The position numbers were made by a program, and so were the translations under genes. From contig JARRON010000004.1 of assembly GCA_037383845.1 (NCBI GenBank), positions 1 to 64,000 on the forward strand: 64,000 nucleotides of DNA. Direction: 5' to 3'. Below are positions 1 to 8,091 of this stretch, piece after piece. Below the pieces are notes generated by a model. That model searched no databases and had not been told where the DNA came from. It saw only the letters and a program-made list of their open reading frames with translations. Source of the stretch: JARRON01 sp037383845. GTDB lineage: Bacteria > Pseudomonadota > Gammaproteobacteria > Steroidobacterales > XN24. Positions within the stretch are counted from its first letter, which is position 1; each line of letters starts with the position of its first letter.

Positions 1-280
1 CGCCTCGCCGGGGCTTGCCTTCCCAGCGACGGGGAGACACGAGGCAGGCCGGGACCTGGGCCGCGAGTGAACGGCCCGGGGCGCTCCCGGCCGTCCCCGG
101 CCGGGACTCCGCCGAAGACCATCGCGGGAAACGGGGAACCGCCGGGGAAGGATCCCGGATTCCGGGAACCCGGGCCCCTCGCGCCTGCCGGCCTCGGCGA
201 CGGGGCAGGGGATCGTGCGCCGTCGCCGGGGTCGGGAGGCTCAGGTATCAGTCGATGGCGGGGCGCCGCCGCGTCCGGCC
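1..280. other. Non-coding or unresolved edge region downstream of parB
   Basis: I see no convincing gene here. The open frames that cross it continue antisense into parB and look like high-GC shadows. The segment is rich in short G/C palindromes (for example around 150-180) but has no T-tract that would make a clear parB terminator. In related genomes an atpI/atp operon often follows parB, but nothing in these 280 bases supports that. Confidence 0.5.
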
Positions 281-1165
281 CTACTTGATGTGGGCGAGAA
301 TCCCGTCCAGCTCATCCAGGCTGTTGTACGAGACCACCAGCTTCCCCTTCCCCGCGGTGCCGTGCTGGAGACTCACCCGGGCGCCCAGGCGGTCGGAGAG
401 GTCCTGCTCCAGGCGACGGATGTCCGGGTCCCGGCTGGCCGGCGCCGCCGGCTTCTTCGCTGGCTGGAGCAGCCGCTTGACCAGCTTCTCCGTCTCGCGC
501 ACGGACAGGCCCTTCGAGACCACCTGCCGGGCGGCGCCGGCCTGGGCGCTGGCGTCGGCCAGGGCCAGGAGCGCGCGGGCGTGGCCCATCTCCAGCTCGC
601 GCTTCTCCACCAGTGCCTTGACGTCGGCGGAGAGGTCCAGCAGGCGAAGCAGGTTCGTCACCGCGGCGCGGGAACGGCCCACGGCCTCTGCGGCCTGCTG
701 GTGGGTCATCTCGAATTCGCCGATGAGCCTCTCCAGGGCCCGGGCCTCTTCCAGCGGGTTCAGGTTCTCCCGCTGGATGTTCTCGATGAGCGCCATGGCC
801 ACAGCGGCCTCGTCCGGTACGTCCCGGACCACCGCCGGAATCTCCTGGAGTCCCGCCAGCTGAGCTGCCCGCCAGCGCCGCTCGCCGGCGATGATCTCGA
901 ACCGGGCGCCGTCGCCGGGCTGTTTCAGGGCACGAACGACGATGGGCTGCACGACCCCCTGGGCCCGGATGGAATCGGCCAGTTCCTCCAGGGATTCCTG
1001 GCGCATGTCGAGCCGGGGCTGGTAGCGGCCCCGCTGCAGCAGGTCCACCGGAACGGCTCGTAGCTCGCCGTCCGCAGCGGCGGGCGGTGCGGCGCCCGGT
1101 TCCCTGGAGCCGCTGGACAAAAGCGCGTCCAGGCCCCGGCCGAGTGTGCGTCTCTTGGCTGCCAT
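281..1165 (-). CDS. parB: Chromosome partitioning protein ParB
   Basis: DNA-binding CTPase that loads at parS sites near the origin, spreads as a clamp and acts with ParA to segregate chromosomes. The 294-residue product starts MAAKRRTLGRGLDALL, the ParA-stimulating N-terminus typical of chromosomal ParB. The CTP-binding box GERRWRA is at residues 94-100 and is followed by the helix-turn-helix region (HQQAAEAVGRSRAAVTN). I chose the ATG at 1165; a GTG at 1174 in the same frame is possible, and neither has a strong ribosome-binding site. It lies 88 nt downstream of parA in the same orientation. Probable targets are two parS-like sites inside recF (35858-35873 and 36470-36485). Confidence 0.97.
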   Translation of the reverse strand: MAAKRRTLGRGLDALLSSGSREPGAAPPAAADGELRAVPVDLLQRGRYQPRLDMRQESLEELADSIRAQGVVQPIVVRALKQPGDGARFEIIAGERRWRAAQLAGLQEIPAVVRDVPDEAAVAMALIENIQRENLNPLEEARALERLIGEFEMTHQQAAEAVGRSRAAVTNLLRLLDLSADVKALVEKRELEMGHARALLALADASAQAGAARQVVSKGLSVRETEKLVKRLLQPAKKPAAPASRDPDIRRLEQDLSDRLGARVSLQHGTAGKGKLVVSYNSLDELDGILAHIK

Positions 1166-1253
1166 GGGTTTCACTTCAGTGCGTGAGGCGGGCAGTTTAC
1201 CCCAGCCGGATGGCGGTAAAGCCAGGACCGGGACGGAGCGGGCCCGGCGGCGC

Positions 1254-2027
1254 TCAGGCCGCCGCGTCCTGCCGCCGGATCATTTCGCCGGCAAGGGCCA
1301 GGTAGGCCAGGGCGCCGCGGCTGTTGCGGTCGTGGAACAGGGCCGGCATTCCGAAGCTGGGGGCTTCAGCCAGCCGGATGTTCCGCGGGATGACCGTGCG
1401 GAAGACCTTGTCCCCGAAATGCATGATCAGCTGCGAAGAGACCTCGTTGGCCAGGTTGTTCCGGGGATCGAACATCGTCCGCAGCAGTCCCTCGATTTCC
1501 AGCCCGGGATTCACCGCCTCCCGGATCTGCTCCACGGTGCTGACCAGTGCGGAGAGTCCTTCCAGGGCGTAGTACTCGCACTGCATGGGTATCAGCACGC
1601 CGTGGGCAGCGGTCAGGGCGTTCACGGTGAGCATGTTGATGGACGGGGGGCAGTCCACAAGCACGTAGTCGTACTCGTCCGCGACGTTCCTCAGCGCGGC
1701 CCGCAGACGCGTCTCCCGCCCGAACTCGTTGATGAGCCGGACCTCCGCCGCCGTCAGGTCGTCGTTGGAAGGAATGAGGTCGTAGCCGCCGGGCTCCGCC
1801 CGCACCACCGCATCCCGGGCAGGCGCATCGCCCAGGAGCACGTCGCAGGACGAGACCTCGAGTTGGCGCTTGTCCACGCCGGAGCCCATGGTCGCATTTC
1901 CCTGGGGGTCCAGGTCCACCAGCAGCACACGGCGCCGGGTCGCCGCAAGCGAGGCGGCGAGGTTGACGGCGGTGGTGGTCTTGCCCACCCCGCCCTTCTG
2001 GTTGGCCACGGCGATGATGCGGCTCAC
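1254..2027 (-). CDS. parA: Chromosome partitioning ATPase ParA (Soj)
   Basis: Walker-type ATPase that forms a DNA-bound gradient and moves ParB-parS complexes. The 257-residue protein opens with the deviant Walker A motif KGGVGKTT at residues 11-18 and has the switch motif VDLDPQGN and Walker B LVDCPPS. The GTG start at 2025-2027 overlaps the rsmG stop in a GTGA arrangement, so translation is probably coupled. Longer frames upstream of this GTG encode no family residues. The length fits chromosomal Soj-type ParA (about 250-265). Confidence 0.97.
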   Translation of the reverse strand: MSRIIAVANQKGGVGKTTTAVNLAASLAATRRRVLLVDLDPQGNATMGSGVDKRQLEVSSCDVLLGDAPARDAVVRAEPGGYDLIPSNDDLTAAEVRLINEFGRETRLRAALRNVADEYDYVLVDCPPSINMLTVNALTAAHGVLIPMQCEYYALEGLSALVSTVEQIREAVNPGLEIEGLLRTMFDPRNNLANEVSSQLIMHFGDKVFRTVIPRNIRLAEAPSFGMPALFHDRNSRGALAYLALAGEMIRRQDAAA

Positions 2028-2668
2028 GGTGCAGCCTCTCCGCGGATAAACTCCAGCAGGTGACGCCGGGCATCCAGGCCCGGCACCTGGAGGCGGTGTA
2101 CGCCGCACAGGCGCCAGCCGGCCGGCAGGTCCGCAAGCTCGGACTCCGGCAGCTCCCCCTTCATGGCCAGGAGCCGGCCCCCCGGGCCTACCAGGTGGCC
2201 GGCGGCGGAGGCGAACGCCTCCAGCGATGCAAAAGCCCGGCTTATCACCGTCGGGAATTCCTCCCCCGGCCTGTAGTCCTCCACCCGCTCCCGGACAACG
2301 CTGACGTTGTCCAGCCCCAGCTGCCGGGCCGCGTGTTCTACGAACCGCGTCTTCTTGCCCGAGGCGTCGAGGAGCACGAAAGGCTGCTCCCGGTGCGCCA
2401 GGGCCAGCACCAGGCCCGGCAGCCCCGCCCCCGTGCCCACGTCCAGCACCGGGCCGGCGCCGATAAAGGGCAGCACGGCCAGGCTGTCCAGCAGGTGTCG
2501 GGCGACCATGTCCTTCGGCTGGCGAACGGCCGTGAGGTTGTAAGCCCGGTTCCAGTGATCCAGCAGCCCCACGTAGTCGGCCAGCGCGTCAGCAAAGCCG
2601 GCGGAATGCTCGAGTCCGAGCGATTCCAGGCCCCCTTCAATGTCACCGAGCAGTCGTTGTCGATCCAC
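2024..2668 (-). CDS. rsmG: 16S rRNA (guanine-527-N7)-methyltransferase RsmG (GidB)
   Basis: SAM-dependent methylation of G527 in 16S rRNA. The 214-residue protein carries the SAM-binding glycine loop LDVGTGAGLPG around residues 75-85 and RsmG signatures (HWNRAYNLTA; RHLLDSL). The same frame stays open far upstream, but homology begins at a GTG (2666-2668) preceded by GGAGG six bases upstream, giving a length close to the 207 residues of E. coli RsmG. It overlaps parA in a GTGA junction. In many genomes mnmG lies directly upstream; here mnmG is about 18 kb away (20878-22770), separated by inserted accessory genes. Confidence 0.95.
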   Translation of the reverse strand: MDRQRLLGDIEGGLESLGLEHSAGFADALADYVGLLDHWNRAYNLTAVRQPKDMVARHLLDSLAVLPFIGAGPVLDVGTGAGLPGLVLALAHREQPFVLLDASGKKTRFVEHAARQLGLDNVSVVRERVEDYRPGEEFPTVISRAFASLEAFASAAGHLVGPGGRLLAMKGELPESELADLPAGWRLCGVHRLQVPGLDARRHLLEFIRGEAAP

Positions 2669-2723
2669 GCAGGCCTCCGGCGGGCCGCAGAGTATAACGC
2701 TCCCGGGATTCCGGCTGGTGGCG

Positions 2724-2758
2724 GACAAGAAAGTGGCCCGGCGGCGTCGCCGGGCCAC
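2724..2758 (-). terminator. Rho-independent terminator of the DUF3106-type gene
   Basis: A perfect 11-bp stem (GTGGCCCGGCG at 2733-2743, partner 2748-2758) encloses a GCGT loop. Read leftward, the hairpin is followed by TTTCTTGT. It lies 23 nt after the stop of the gene ending at 2782 and upstream of rsmG, so it isolates rsmG-parA-parB from transcription coming from the right. Confidence 0.8.
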
Positions 2759-2781
2759 GGTCCGGTGGCAACCACCGGCTG

Positions 2782-3312
2782 CTAGTCGCTGTTCTTTTCG
2801 CGCCCGGGCTTCGAGCCGGCGCCGGGTTCGCCGGGTTTCATGTTGCCCATCATGCCCTTGCGCGCGGCACGCTCCTCCGGGGTCATTTCCTGCCAGCGCT
2901 GGCGCATCCGTTCCCGGTGGGCCTGGCGTTCCTCGGGACTCATGTTCTGCCAGCGCTCCCGGGCACGCTGCCGAAGGTCCTGACGCTCTTCTTCGCTCAT
3001 GTTCTGCCAGCGCCTTTCCGCGCGCTCCCGGGCCCGGGCCTTGTCCTCCGGATCCATGCTCTCCCAGCGCAGGCGCGTCTGTTCCCGGTGAGCCTCGCGC
3101 TCCTCCGGGGTCATGGCCTCCCACCGCTGCCGGGCTTCCTCCCGGGCGGTCTCGCGCTCCCCGGGACTCATCTCGTCCCACGCCTCCATGAGCTCGGCGC
3201 GTTCGGCGTCGGACAGCCCGGCCAGGGGCGACGGCCGCTGGGCGAGGGCATCGGCGGCAAGGGCGCATGAAGCGACGGCCGCGAGCGTCATCATCACCGT
3301 TCTGAACATCAT
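2782..3312 (-). CDS. Secreted Arg/Glu-rich repeat protein (DUF3106-like)
   Basis: A 176-residue protein of unknown function. The ATG at 3310-3312 follows AGGAG at good spacing and opens a signal peptide (MMFRTVMMTLAAVASCALA, likely cleaved after ALA or ADALA), so it should be periplasmic. The mature part is six near-identical 19-residue units with the pattern W-x2-M-[ST]-P-E-E-R-x3-R-E-x2-R-x-R, probably helical, followed by a short Gly/Pro/Lys tail. The repeats resemble the DUF3106 family. The gene is a single unit closed by its own terminator. Alternatives are a metal- or nucleic-acid-binding stress protein; no catalytic motif is visible. Confidence 0.8.
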   Translation of the reverse strand: MMFRTVMMTLAAVASCALAADALAQRPSPLAGLSDAERAELMEAWDEMSPGERETAREEARQRWEAMTPEEREAHREQTRLRWESMDPEDKARARERAERRWQNMSEEERQDLRQRARERWQNMSPEERQAHRERMRQRWQEMTPEERAARKGMMGNMKPGEPGAGSKPGREKNSD

Positions 3313-3409
3313 GGCGGTCTCCTGTTTCACGGGTCGGACGCCCCCGGCGGGCAGGGGCAACCTGTATCAACGCCGGGCCGGGCCTGGCGTTGACATCGAC
3401 ACCGCCTGA

Positions 3410-4861
3410 TCAGTCGCTTACCAGCAGCGCCATGAACTCGTCCACGGGCGTGGCCTCGAGCTTCTCCCGGTCGGCGCAGAGCGACCTGAGCTGCTCGAAC
3501 TGGCCGTCGGACAGCTTGCCCCGCAGGCTGGACTCGAACTTCTTCACCAGCACTGGGATGCCCTCCTCGCGCCGCTTCCGGTGGCCGATGGGGAACTCCA
3601 CCTCCACGCGGCTCGTGGCGGTGCCGTCGGCGAAGTACACCTGCACCGCGTTGCCGATGTAACGCTTGTCCGGATCGTAGTAATCCTCGGTGAAGCGCTT
3701 ATTCTCCTTGACCTTCATCTTGTCCCGCAGGGCGTCCACCCTGGGATCCGAGGCGACGTCGTCTTCGTAGTCGGCAGCGGTGAGACGGCCGAAGATCAGC
3801 GGTATCGCCACCATGTACTGGATGCAGTGGTCCCGGTCCGCCGGGTTGTCCAGGGGACCGGTCTTGTCGATGATCCGGACGCCCGGCTCCTGGGTCTCGA
3901 TGATGACTTCCTTGACCTCGTCCAGCCGGCCGGCGACTTTCTCGTGGAGCTGCATGGCCGCCTCCACGGCGGTCTGGGCGTGGAACTCCGCCGGATAGGA
4001 AATCTTGAACAGCACGTTCTCCATGACGTAGCTGCCGAAGCCCTGGGGGAAGGTGAATTCCTTGCCCTCGAACAGCACGTCCCAGAAACCCCACCGCTTC
4101 GCCGACAGCGCCGACGGATAGCCCATCTCGCCGGTCAGGGCGATCAGTCCATGGCGCACACCCCGGCTGGTCGCGTCACCGGCCGCCCAGCTTTTCCGGG
4201 AGCCCGTGTTGGGGGCGTGGCGATAGGTACGCAGGGCGCCTCCGTCGATCCAGGCGTTCGAAACGGCGTTGATGATCTGCTCGCGGGTGCCACCCAGCAT
4301 CTTCGTGACCACCGCCGTGGTGGCGATGCGGACCAGCAGCACGTGGTCCAGTCCCACCCGGTTGAAGCTGTTCTCCAGGGCGATCACGCCCTGGATTTCG
4401 TGAGCCTTGATCATCCCCTCCAGCACCTCCCGGACGGTCAGAGGCTCCCCGCCCTCTCCCCGGCGCTTCCTGGAAAGATAATCGGCAACGGCCAGGACGC
4501 CCCCCAGGTTGTCCGAGGGATGGCCCCACTCCGCGGCGAGCCAGGTGTCGTTGAAGTCCAGCCAGCGGATCATGGCGCCGATGTTGAACGCGCCCTGGAC
4601 GGGGTCCAGCTCGTAGCTGGTGCCCGGCACCCGGGTGCCGCCAGGCATGGTAGCGCCGGGCACCACGGGGCCCAGCAGCTTGGTGCACGCGGGATAGTCC
4701 AGGGCCTGGAAACCGCAGGCGAGGGTGTCCATGAGGCAGTACCTGGCGGTGTCCCAGGCGGTGTCGCTCTTGATCCTGTAACCATCTACGTAATCGGCGA
4801 TGTCCACCAGGACCTTGTCCGGGTCCGGGCGCCTGGCCGAGCGAATATCCGTGGCTGACAT
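3410..4861 (-). CDS. prpD: 2-methylcitrate dehydratase PrpD
   Basis: Dehydrates 2-methylcitrate to 2-methyl-cis-aconitate in the methylcitrate cycle. The 483 residues equal the E. coli PrpD length and show the MmgE/PrpD fold signatures (WLDFNDTWLAAEWGHPSDN near residue 100; SYPAEFHAQTAVEAA; the C-terminal PIGHRKRR region). The ATG at 4859-4861 follows AGGAG. It is the last gene of the leftward cluster prpB-prpC-prpD, 62 nt after prpC. No acnD/prpF alternative dehydratase pair is present, so PrpD would perform this step alone. AcnB, needed for rehydration, is not in the window. Confidence 0.96.
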   Translation of the reverse strand: MSATDIRSARRPDPDKVLVDIADYVDGYRIKSDTAWDTARYCLMDTLACGFQALDYPACTKLLGPVVPGATMPGGTRVPGTSYELDPVQGAFNIGAMIRWLDFNDTWLAAEWGHPSDNLGGVLAVADYLSRKRRGEGGEPLTVREVLEGMIKAHEIQGVIALENSFNRVGLDHVLLVRIATTAVVTKMLGGTREQIINAVSNAWIDGGALRTYRHAPNTGSRKSWAAGDATSRGVRHGLIALTGEMGYPSALSAKRWGFWDVLFEGKEFTFPQGFGSYVMENVLFKISYPAEFHAQTAVEAAMQLHEKVAGRLDEVKEVIIETQEPGVRIIDKTGPLDNPADRDHCIQYMVAIPLIFGRLTAADYEDDVASDPRVDALRDKMKVKENKRFTEDYYDPDKRYIGNAVQVYFADGTATSRVEVEFPIGHRKRREEGIPVLVKKFESSLRGKLSDGQFEQLRSLCADREKLEATPVDEFMALLVSD

Positions 4862-4923
4862 TCAAGTCACTCCTGAAAATGAATCCGGTGCGGAAGGCAA
4901 GCCGCCTTCCGCCTGTGGTCGGG

Positions 4924-6048
4924 TCAGTCCCGCTCCCCGATCGGCACCCAGGCCTGGAGCGAGGGGCCCACGTACTCCGCCGCCGGCCGGATGAGCCGGT
5001 TGTTGGCGCGCTGTTCCATGATGTGAGCGGACCACCCGGTGATCCGGGAGCAGACGAAAATCGGCGTAAACAGGGGCGTCGGAATCCCCATGAAGTGGTA
5101 GGCGGTGGCGGAGTAGAAATCGGTGTTCGGGAACAGCTTCTTCTCGTCCCACATCACCTTTTCGATGGCCTCGGAAACCGGGTAAAGCACCTTGTCGTTC
5201 CGCTCATCGGCCAGCTGCCGGGCGAGGGCCTTGATCACCTTGTTGCGGGGATCGTGGGTCTTGTAGACCCGGTGGCCGAAGCCCATGATCTTCTCCTTGT
5301 CCTCGAGCATCTTCTTGATCCCCGAGTCCGCGGACTCGGGGCTGTCGAACCGCTCGATGAGCTCCATGGCCGCCTCGTTGGCGCCGCCGTGCAGCGGCCC
5401 CCGGAGGGCCCCGATGGCGCCGGTCACCGCGGAATAGAAGTCAGGCAGAGTTGCGGCGATGACCCGGGCGGTGAAGGTCGAAGCGTTGAACTCGTGCTCG
5501 GCGTACAGGATGAGCGAGGTGTCCAGCACCTGGCGGTGGAAATCCGACGGCGGCTCTCCGTGCAGCAGGTGCAGGAAGTGGCCGGCGATGCTGTCATCGT
5601 CGGTTTCCGTCTCGATCCGCTTGCCGTCGGCATGAAAACGCCACCAGTACAGCAGCATGGACGGGAAGGCCGCGAGCAGGCGGTCAGCAACGCGGGTCTG
5701 GTTCTCGAAACCGCCCTCCGGCTCCAGGTTGCCCAGCAGGGAGCAGCCCGTGCGCAGGACGTCCATGGGATGGGAATCGCCGGGAACCACTTCCAGGGTG
5801 GACTTCAGCGCGTCCGGCAGCCAGCGCATGCCTTTCAGGCGCTCCAGGTAGGCGTCCAGCTCCGACTGGTTGGGCAGCTTTCCGTAATGAAGGAGATAGG
5901 CGACCTCCTCGAACCGGGCATTCTCCGCCAGGTCGTAGATGTCGTAGCCACGGTAGGTGAGTCCGGCTCCTTCCTTGCCAACGGTGCAGATCGCGGTTTC
6001 GCCCGCAGTGATGCCCGCCAGGCCGCCAGTCTTCTTGCTGTCGCTCAT
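4924..6048 (-). CDS. prpC: 2-methylcitrate synthase PrpC
   Basis: Condenses propionyl-CoA with oxaloacetate to 2-methylcitrate and CoA. The 374-residue product has citrate-synthase-fold signatures: LTYRGYDIYDLAE near the N-terminus, GPLHGGANEAAM and GFGHRVYKTHDPR with the active-site histidines, and a C-terminal SAHIMEQRANNRLIRPAAEYVG. The short length and ITAGETAICTVGKEG start match methylcitrate rather than type II citrate synthases. The ATG at 6046-6048 follows AAGGAGT and lies 4 nt after the prpB stop, so the two are cotranscribed and probably translationally coupled. Confidence 0.95.
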   Translation of the reverse strand: MSDSKKTGGLAGITAGETAICTVGKEGAGLTYRGYDIYDLAENARFEEVAYLLHYGKLPNQSELDAYLERLKGMRWLPDALKSTLEVVPGDSHPMDVLRTGCSLLGNLEPEGGFENQTRVADRLLAAFPSMLLYWWRFHADGKRIETETDDDSIAGHFLHLLHGEPPSDFHRQVLDTSLILYAEHEFNASTFTARVIAATLPDFYSAVTGAIGALRGPLHGGANEAAMELIERFDSPESADSGIKKMLEDKEKIMGFGHRVYKTHDPRNKVIKALARQLADERNDKVLYPVSEAIEKVMWDEKKLFPNTDFYSATAYHFMGIPTPLFTPIFVCSRITGWSAHIMEQRANNRLIRPAAEYVGPSLQAWVPIGERD

Positions 6049-6052
6049 TGTT

Positions 6053-6955
6053 TTACTCCTTGTGGTTCTGAGTGCCGTCCCCTGCCGAGAACAGCGCGTC
6101 CAGCTTCTTCTCGTAATCGTGGTACCCCAGCACCTCATACAGGTCGGCCCGGGTCTGCATCCGGTCCAGGACCGGAGCCTGGGTGCCCTCCTCCCTCAGG
6201 GTCCGGAAGACCTCCAGCGCCGCCGCGCTCATGGCCCGGAACGCCGACAGCGGATACAGGGCCAGCCTGACGCCCGCGTCCGCCAGCTCAGCGGTAGTGA
6301 ACAGCGGGGTCTTGCCAAACTCGGTGATGTTGGCCAGAACCGGGACGCCGACGGCGCTGGTGAACTCCCTGTACTCGTCCAGGGTGGTGAGGGCCTCGGC
6401 GAATATCATGTCCGCCCCTGCCTCCACGTAGGCCCGGGCACGCTCCAGGGCCGGGGCCTGGCCCTCCACGGCGTGGGCATCGGTTCGGGCCATGAGGACG
6501 AACGAATCGTCCGTCCGGCCATCCACCGCGGCTTTCAGGCGATCACACATCTCCGCCGCCGGCACCAGGGCTTTGCCGGGCCGGTGGCCGCAGCGCTTCG
6601 CCGACACCTGGTCCTCGATATGCAGGCCGGCCGCGCCGGCCCGGATCATTTCGGTGACCGTTCGGGAGATGTTGAACGCCCCGCCCCAGCCGGTATCCGC
6701 GTCCACCAGCAGCGGCAGTGGGGTGGCCCCGCAGATCCGCCGGATGTCCTCGCATACGTCGTTCAGGCTGGTCATGCCCAGGTCAGGCAGACCGAAAGAG
6801 GCGTTGGCCACGCCGGCGCCGGACAGGTAGATGGCTCGGAACCCGCTGCGCTCGGCCAGCAGGGCGGTGTAGGCGTTGATGGTGCCGACGACCTGCAGCG
6901 GACGCTCGGCCTCAAGGGCGGCCCGGAAACGGGCGCCGGCGGATTGCTGGGACAT
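6053..6955 (-). CDS. prpB: 2-methylisocitrate lyase PrpB
   Basis: Cleaves 2-methylisocitrate to pyruvate and succinate, closing the methylcitrate cycle. The 300-residue protein carries the isocitrate-lyase-family active site KRCGH at 120-124 (Cys122 catalytic), the Mg site DADTGWGG at 85-92 and EDQ near 114. The ATG at 6953-6955 was chosen because family homology begins there; the frame continues upstream without meaning. It is first of prpBCD and lies 140 nt downstream of the acuI/yhdH-like gene in the same direction. No prpR-type regulator and no prpE are seen nearby. Confidence 0.96.
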   Translation of the reverse strand: MSQQSAGARFRAALEAERPLQVVGTINAYTALLAERSGFRAIYLSGAGVANASFGLPDLGMTSLNDVCEDIRRICGATPLPLLVDADTGWGGAFNISRTVTEMIRAGAAGLHIEDQVSAKRCGHRPGKALVPAAEMCDRLKAAVDGRTDDSFVLMARTDAHAVEGQAPALERARAYVEAGADMIFAEALTTLDEYREFTSAVGVPVLANITEFGKTPLFTTAELADAGVRLALYPLSAFRAMSAAALEVFRTLREEGTQAPVLDRMQTRADLYEVLGYHDYEKKLDALFSAGDGTQNHKE

Positions 6956-7095
6956 GGCCCTTCCCCTTCGAAGCGAACCCCGTTGAACGCGTGCCGCAGT
7001 GGCAGCGCGGCGGACCCGCAAGTTTAGCCTGCCTTGCCCGCGCAGCGGCGAATGAGGAGCTTCGGAAAACCCCTATGCCCGCCGGTGCGGAGTCC

Positions 7096-8091
7096 TCAGG
7101 CCTGCAGGTCGACGATGGTCCGGCCGCGCACCTTGCCGGCGAGAAAGTCCTCGAAAGCGTGGGGCAGTTCGCTAAACGCGACGGTGCTGGCGCCGATCTC
7201 GTCCAGGTGACGCGGCCTGAGCTCGCCGGCCAGGCGATCCCACACGGTCAGCCTCGGGGCCCGCGGCGTCGCCACGGAGTTGATGCCCAGCAGATTGACG
7301 CCACGGAGTATGAAGGGCATCACCGTCGTCTCCAGCTTGTGGCCCTGGGCCAGGCCGATGCTCGCGATGGAGCCCCAGAAGTCCATGGTGCGCGTCAGCC
7401 AGGCCAGTGTCTCACCGCCGAGGTTGTCCACCGCCCCGGCCCACATGGCCTTCTCCATCGGCCGCGTTCCCATCTCGAACTCGCCCCGGATGAGCACCTC
7501 GGAGGCGCCGAGTGCCTTCAGGTAAGGCACTTCGCCGGCCTTCCCGGTAAGTGCCGTGACCTGGTAGCCACGGCCGGCGAGCATGTCCACGGCCAGACTG
7601 CCGACGCCGCCGGTGGCACCGGTCACGATGACCGGCCCGTTCTCCGGCGACAGCCCGTTTTGCTCCATGCGGTGAACCGCAAGCCCGGCGGTGAAGCCCG
7701 CCGTGCCCAGGCGCATCGCGTCGGCCGCGTCCAGGCCCTCCGGAAGCGGAATTACCCAGTCGCCCCGGACCCGCGTGTAACCGGCGTACCCGCCGTCGTG
7801 GTCCTCGCCCAGCCCACAGCCGGTGACCAGCACCGGGTCACCGGGGGCATAGCGGCTGTCCTCGGACGCCGCCACCTCGCCGGCCACGTCGATACCCCCC
7901 ACCAGGGGGAACCGGCGGAGGATCTTGCCCGCCCCCGTGGCCGCCAGGGCGTCCTTGTAGTTGATGCTGGAATATCGGCCGCGGATGACGACGTCCCCCG
8001 GCGAAAGGTCGTCCAGGGTCAGGTTCTCGTAGCGCGCCTCCACGCTCTTGCCGGCCTGGTGGATGCGATATGCGCGAAATGTTTCCATCAT
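7096..8091 (-). CDS. acuI: Acrylyl-CoA reductase / YhdH-AcuI family oxidoreductase
   Basis: Zinc-free medium-chain dehydrogenase of the AcuI/YhdH family. Characterised members reduce acrylyl-CoA to propionyl-CoA with NADPH. The 331 residues contain the nucleotide-binding loop TGATGGVGSLAVD and family signatures SSINYKDALA, FPLVGGIDVAGEV and GLGEDHDGGYAGY. The start ATG (8089-8091) overlaps the stop of the upstream metallo-hydrolase (ATGA) with GGGGAGG just before it. Placement immediately before prpBCD supports a role in feeding propionyl-CoA to the methylcitrate cycle. The gene symbol is by family and substrate is not proven; general quinone/acryloyl detoxification is the alternative. Confidence 0.8.
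   Translation of the reverse strand: MMETFRAYRIHQAGKSVEARYENLTLDDLSPGDVVIRGRYSSINYKDALAATGAGKILRRFPLVGGIDVAGEVAASEDSRYAPGDPVLVTGCGLGEDHDGGYAGYTRVRGDWVIPLPEGLDAADAMRLGTAGFTAGLAVHRMEQNGLSPENGPVIVTGATGGVGSLAVDMLAGRGYQVTALTGKAGEVPYLKALGASEVLIRGEFEMGTRPMEKAMWAGAVDNLGGETLAWLTRTMDFWGSIASIGLAQGHKLETTVMPFILRGVNLLGINSVATPRAPRLTVWDRLAGELRPRHLDEIGASTVAFSELPHAFEDFLAGKVRGRTIVDLQA

Noticed and set aside
2782..3312. Direct repeats of about 57 nt resembling a CRISPR array
   Set aside because: The repeats encode in-frame 19-residue protein units, vary at the third codon position and have no spacers.
15..3409. Long plus-strand open frames opposite parB, parA and rsmG
   Set aside because: They carry Arg/Gly/Pro-rich composition without family features and mirror well-supported minus-strand genes; typical high-GC shadows.
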